From Ignavibacteriaceae bacterium (lineage in GTDB: Bacteria > Bacteroidota > Ignavibacteria > Ignavibacteriales > Ignavibacteriaceae), in NCBI GenBank assembly GCA_023231105.1, contig JALNWB010000163.1, forward strand, positions 1-8,538: DNA of 8,538 bases. The letters are read 5' to 3'. The position numbers and the translations under genes were made by a program. The notes beneath the pieces are model-generated. The model was not told where the DNA came from, made no database searches, and saw only the letters and a list, made by a program, of their open reading frames with translations. This document shows positions 5,902 to 8,538 of this stretch, in pieces. The stretch's first letter is position 1. Each line of letters opens with the position of its first letter.

Positions 5902-6911
5902 TGGATAATCCAGAGATAGATATAAATAAAGAAAATCCTAAGAGTAAAAAAAATAGCCTATCGATTCTTTGGGCAAGGTTATTTAAGAAGTTATTTTCTT
6001 CTCATAATTTAGGCGACTTCATTTTTGAAAGACTAACACTGCTCTTTGCAGTGTTAGTCTTTCTTCTTGTTATTCTGATGGGTTATGAAATGTATGTTGG
6101 TTCAAAAATTTCCATCGATAAATTCGGCTGGTCGTTTTTAACTAATTCCGTTTGGGATCCTGTGCAGGAAATATATGGTGCATTACCTATTATTTACGGG
6201 ACGATCGTTTCCTCGTTTCTTGCTCTTGTAATAAGTGTTCCTCTAAGCATTGGAATTGCAATCTTCCTTTCCGAAGTTTCTCCCGACTGGCTTGAAAAGC
6301 CTTTATCATTTTTAGTTGAATTGCTTGCCGGTATTCCTTCGGTCGTTTACGGTTTATGGGGAATATTTGTTTTAGTTCCCTGGATAAGAAATGATGTTGA
6401 ACCTTTCTTATCAGAGCATTTAGGATTTCTGCCATTCTTTCGCGGCGCGCCATACGGCTTTGGAATGTTAGCCGCCGTTCTAATATTAGCAATAATGGTT
6501 CTTCCGATCATCTCATCGATTTCACGAGATATTTTAAAATCGGTACCTCAATCTCAAAGAGAAGCGGCTTTAGCTTTAGGGGCAACTCGCTGGCAATCAA
6601 CAAAAATTGTTTTGAAGGATGCTAAATCCGGAATACTCGGCGCTACTATGTTGGGTCTTGGCAGAGCTGTCGGTGAGACCATGGCAGTTACAATGGTGAT
6701 AGGGAATAGAGCGGTAATTTCACCTTCGCTTTTTGATCCTTCCTATACGATGGCAAGTGTTATCGCAAACGAGTTTACGGAAGCGACAAGTGAAATGTAT
6801 TTAAGCGCGCTCATTCAACTTGCTCTTGTACTGTTCGTCCTGACCATCATTATCAACGCCTTTGCGAAATTATTGGTTTGGAGTATGGAAAGAAAGTTAG
6901 GGACAAGATGA
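5901..6911 (+). CDS. pstC: Phosphate ABC transporter permease PstC
   Basis: A 336-residue inner-membrane permease that forms the phosphate channel with PstA. A Lys/Asn-rich cytoplasmic N-terminus of ~40 residues, somewhat longer than in E. coli PstC, precedes the first membrane helix (~45-64). The conserved WDPVQEIYGALPIIYGT stretch (~84-100), several more hydrophobic helices, the EAA coupling loop QREAALALGA (219-228) that docks onto PstB, and GLGRAVGET (252-260, with R255 and E259) all match the family. The GTG start overlaps the pstS TAG by one base; no other ATG, GTG or TTG start lies before the first helix in this frame. There is no Shine-Dalgarno motif, so translation probably depends on ribosomes finishing pstS. 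Codons 43-55 contain a perfect 16-bp hairpin, described separately. Confidence 0.96.
   Translation: MDNPEIDINKENPKSKKNSLSILWARLFKKLFSSHNLGDFIFERLTLLFAVLVFLLVILMGYEMYVGSKISIDKFGWSFLTNSVWDPVQEIYGALPIIYGTIVSSFLALVISVPLSIGIAIFLSEVSPDWLEKPLSFLVELLAGIPSVVYGLWGIFVLVPWIRNDVEPFLSEHLGFLPFFRGAPYGFGMLAAVLILAIMVLPIISSISRDILKSVPQSQREAALALGATRWQSTKIVLKDAKSGILGATMLGLGRAVGETMAVTMVIGNRAVISPSLFDPSYTMASVIANEFTEATSEMYLSALIQLALVLFVLTIIINAFAKLLVWSMERKLGTR
6027..6063 (+). repeat. Perfect 16-bp inverted repeat within pstC
   Basis: GAAAGACTAACACTGC (6027-6042) is exactly reverse-complementary to GCAGTGTTAGTCTTTC (6048-6063), separated by the loop TCTTT (6043-6047). In RNA it forms an uninterrupted 16-bp stem-loop. 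It encodes E43 to F54 and the first base of codon 55, at the entry to the first membrane helix of PstC, about 125 nt after the GTG start. A pyrimidine-rich but broken T-tract (TTCTTGTTATTC) follows. Possible roles are an mRNA-stability barrier protecting the upstream porin-pstS message, or partial attenuation that lowers pstCAB expression. This is inference; the repeat itself is certain. Confidence 0.85.
6899..6903 (+). promoter_or_regulatory. Ribosome binding site that decides the pstA start
   Basis: AGGGA lies 4 nt before the ATG at 6908 and inside the last codons of pstC. Together with the ATGA stop/start overlap it favours 6908 over the upstream in-frame TTG at 6878. Confidence 0.6.
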
Positions 6912-7762
6912 CTTCTTCAAAATTTTTTCATATAAAACGAAAAATTACAAGCGCAGTTATGATGTCGCTTTCTTTAGTCGCTACTTTGATAGCCGTTATT
7001 CCACTCATTCTTATCTTTTATTATACTATTTCAAAAGGAATTACTTATTTAAATATAGATTTCTTTGTTGCGATGCCGAAACCTGTTGGTGAAGCCGGTG
7101 GTGGTATGGCGAATGCTATTGTTGGAACGTTAATGTTAATTGGTATCGGTGGCGCAATTGGAATTCCTGTCGGCGTAATGAGCGGAACGTATCTCTCTGA
7201 ATTCGGGAATAATAAATTTGGCGCAACGGTTAGATTTTTAACCGATGTGTTGAGCGGCGTTCCATCCATAGTTGTTGGTGTAGTGGCTTATACGCTTGTC
7301 GTTGTTCCGATGAAACACTTTTCGGCTTTTGCCGGCGGTATAGCTCTCGGAATTTTGATGATTCCGACAATTACCAGAACAACCGAAGAAATGATAAAAC
7401 TTGTTCCACATTCATTACGTGAGGCGGGTTTGGCGTTAGGAATTCCCAAGTGGAAAACTACTATTTTAATAGTTCTAAAAACAGCGTGGAAGGGAATTGC
7501 CACCGGAATTTTATTAGGATTATCACGCGCTGCAGGTGAAACGGCTCCGCTTCTTTTTACAGCTTTGGGAAATAGATTTTGGTCCACAAACGTTATGCAG
7601 CCGATGGCGTCATTAACCGTTTATATTTACGATTACGCAAAATCTCCTTTTGAGGATTGGAACAACCAGGCATGGACTGCTGCTTTAGTGTTAATTATTA
7701 TGATCTCGATGTTAAGTTTATTATTTAGAATCATAACGCGTTCAAAATTTAAAACAAAATAA
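6908..7762 (+). CDS. pstA: Phosphate ABC transporter permease PstA
   Basis: A 284-residue inner-membrane permease, partner of PstC. It starts with a short basic cytoplasmic segment (MTSSKFFHIKRK), then hydrophobic helices. Family motifs include the periplasmic stretch GGGMANAIVGT (~64-74), SGVPSIVVG in the core, the EAA coupling loop LREAGLALGIPKW (170-182, with R171 and E172), and LSRAAGET (205-212), equivalent to the PstC GRAVGET segment. The ATG at 6908 overlaps the pstC TGA as ATGA. The frame extends ten codons upstream to a TTG at 6878, but that start would give a 34-nt overlap and add a charged, non-conserved stretch, so it is rejected. A gap of 26 nt leads to pstB. Confidence 0.96.
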   Translation: MTSSKFFHIKRKITSAVMMSLSLVATLIAVIPLILIFYYTISKGITYLNIDFFVAMPKPVGEAGGGMANAIVGTLMLIGIGGAIGIPVGVMSGTYLSEFGNNKFGATVRFLTDVLSGVPSIVVGVVAYTLVVVPMKHFSAFAGGIALGILMIPTITRTTEEMIKLVPHSLREAGLALGIPKWKTTILIVLKTAWKGIATGILLGLSRAAGETAPLLFTALGNRFWSTNVMQPMASLTVYIYDYAKSPFEDWNNQAWTAALVLIIMISMLSLLFRIITRSKFKTK

Positions 7763-7788
7763 ATTGATTAATTCAAGTTTAGAGTGAT

Positions 7789-8538
7789 ATGGATATAAAA
7801 ATTTCAGTAAAAAATTTAGATGCTTTTTACGGTAAGAATAAAGTGTTGAAAAATATCTCAATTGATATTCCCCGGAATAAAGTTGTAGCAATTATCGGTC
7901 CTTCCGGCTGCGGTAAATCAACATTTCTGCGCTGCTTAAATAGAATGCACGAAGTTGTTGGAGGTACAATTACCGGTTCTATTCAAGTTGATGGCGAAGA
8001 CCTTACCAAAACCGATCCCGTTTTATTGCGTAAAAGGTTAGGAATGGTTTTTCAAAAACCAAATCCTTTCCCCACGATGTCTATCTTTAATAATGTTGCT
8101 GCGGGTTTAAGATTTAATGGCGTGAGAAATAAAAAAGTATTAGCGCCGATCGTTGAAAAATCATTAAAGCAAGCCGCCTTATGGGATGAAGTGAAAGATA
8201 ATTTGGAAGATTCCGGTGTAAATATTTCCGGCGGGCAGCAACAGAGACTTTGCATTGCGCGTACGCTTGCAGTTGATCCGGAAGTGATATTAATGGATGA
8301 ACCCGCCAGTGCACTCGATCCGATTTCAACTTCCAAAATTGAAGAACTAATTTTTGAGTTGAAAAAAAATTACACCATTGTTATTGTCACACATAATATG
8401 CAGCAAGCCGCCCGTGTTAGCGATTTTACGGCTTTCTTTTATATGGGTGAATTGATTGAATACGATAAAACAACAAAAATATTTACAAATCCTTCTAATA
8501 AAAAAACCGAAGAATACGTTACCGGAAGATTCGGTTGA
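7789..8538 (+). CDS. pstB: Phosphate ABC transporter ATP-binding protein PstB
   Basis: A complete 249-residue ATPase that powers phosphate import on the cytoplasmic face of PstC/PstA. All ABC elements are visible: aromatic A-loop FYG (13-15), Walker A GPSGCGKST (37-45), the PstB-typical LRCLNRM (47-53), Q-loop FQKPNPFPTMS with Q89, signature ISGGQQQR (146-153), Walker B VILMDEP with D170 and E171, D-loop SALD (174-177), and H-loop H202 (VTHNMQQA). The signature begins with Ile in place of the more usual Leu, a conservative change. Length is close to E. coli PstB (257). The C-terminus ends in the family-typical EYVTGRFG and the TGA stop is the last base of the window. The start has only a weak purine stretch (AGAGTGAT) before it. 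A phoU gene commonly comes next in other genomes but would lie outside. Confidence 0.98.
   Translation: MDIKISVKNLDAFYGKNKVLKNISIDIPRNKVVAIIGPSGCGKSTFLRCLNRMHEVVGGTITGSIQVDGEDLTKTDPVLLRKRLGMVFQKPNPFPTMSIFNNVAAGLRFNGVRNKKVLAPIVEKSLKQAALWDEVKDNLEDSGVNISGGQQQRLCIARTLAVDPEVILMDEPASALDPISTSKIEELIFELKKNYTIVIVTHNMQQAARVSDFTAFFYMGELIEYDKTTKIFTNPSNKKTEEYVTGRFG

Noticed and set aside
6027..6070. Ordinary intrinsic terminator in pstC
   Set aside because: The stem is strong but the following tract is interrupted by C and G, and the site is early in an intact, essential part of the operon. Partial attenuation remains possible, full termination does not fit.
6878..6880. TTG start for pstA giving 294 residues
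   Set aside because: It would overlap pstC by 34 nt. The ATG at 6908 has AGGGA before it and makes the common ATGA overlap.
7045..7587. Minus-strand reading frames opposite pstA
   Set aside because: They are antisense shadows of a well-conserved permease gene, with Pro- and Ile-rich translations typical of such shadows.

Overview
The window looks like a chromosomal piece from a member of the Bacteroidota/Ignavibacteriota (FCB) group, most likely Ignavibacteria-like. The first gene ends in a type IX secretion (T9SS) type A sorting domain with the NYPNPFNPTTNI signature. The base composition is AT-rich, Shine-Dalgarno motifs are weak or absent before most genes, and several exported proteins have signal peptides ending in an alanine followed by Gln. 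The species cannot be named from the sequence alone.

Layout: all genes are on the + strand. (1) 1-896 is the 3' part of a secreted T9SS-sorted protein. It is followed by short tandem repeats and a strong intrinsic terminator (932-975). (2) 1003-3483 is a two-gene unit: an exported M28 zinc aminopeptidase-like protein, then, 3 nt later, a phosphate-binding PstS-like lipoprotein. (3) 3484-3769 is a 286-nt intergenic region. It contains three perfect TTAACA hexamers at an exact 11-nt period, matching the architecture of a PhoP/PhoB (Pho) box. (4) 3770-8538 is a tightly packed phosphate operon: outer-membrane porin-like protein, PstS, PstC, PstA, PstB. PstS/PstC overlap by 1 nt and PstC/PstA by 4 nt. 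The window ends exactly at the pstB stop codon, so any phoU or two-component genes would lie beyond it.

Inferred working model: under phosphate starvation a PhoB/PhoP-type regulator binds the triple box. It turns on one transcript covering the whole route of phosphate, namely passage through the outer membrane (porin), periplasmic capture (PstS), and ATP-driven import (PstC/PstA channel, PstB ATPase). The lipoprotein PstS-like protein upstream would be a second, membrane-anchored phosphate receptor, unusually paired with a peptidase.

The most notable unexplained structure is a perfect 16-bp inverted repeat with a 5-nt loop (6027-6063), buried in the coding sequence for the first membrane segment of PstC. 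It may be an mRNA stability or attenuation element that sets the PstS:PstCAB ratio, in a place where there is no intergenic space for one. No RNA genes, insertion sequences or CRISPR arrays were seen.
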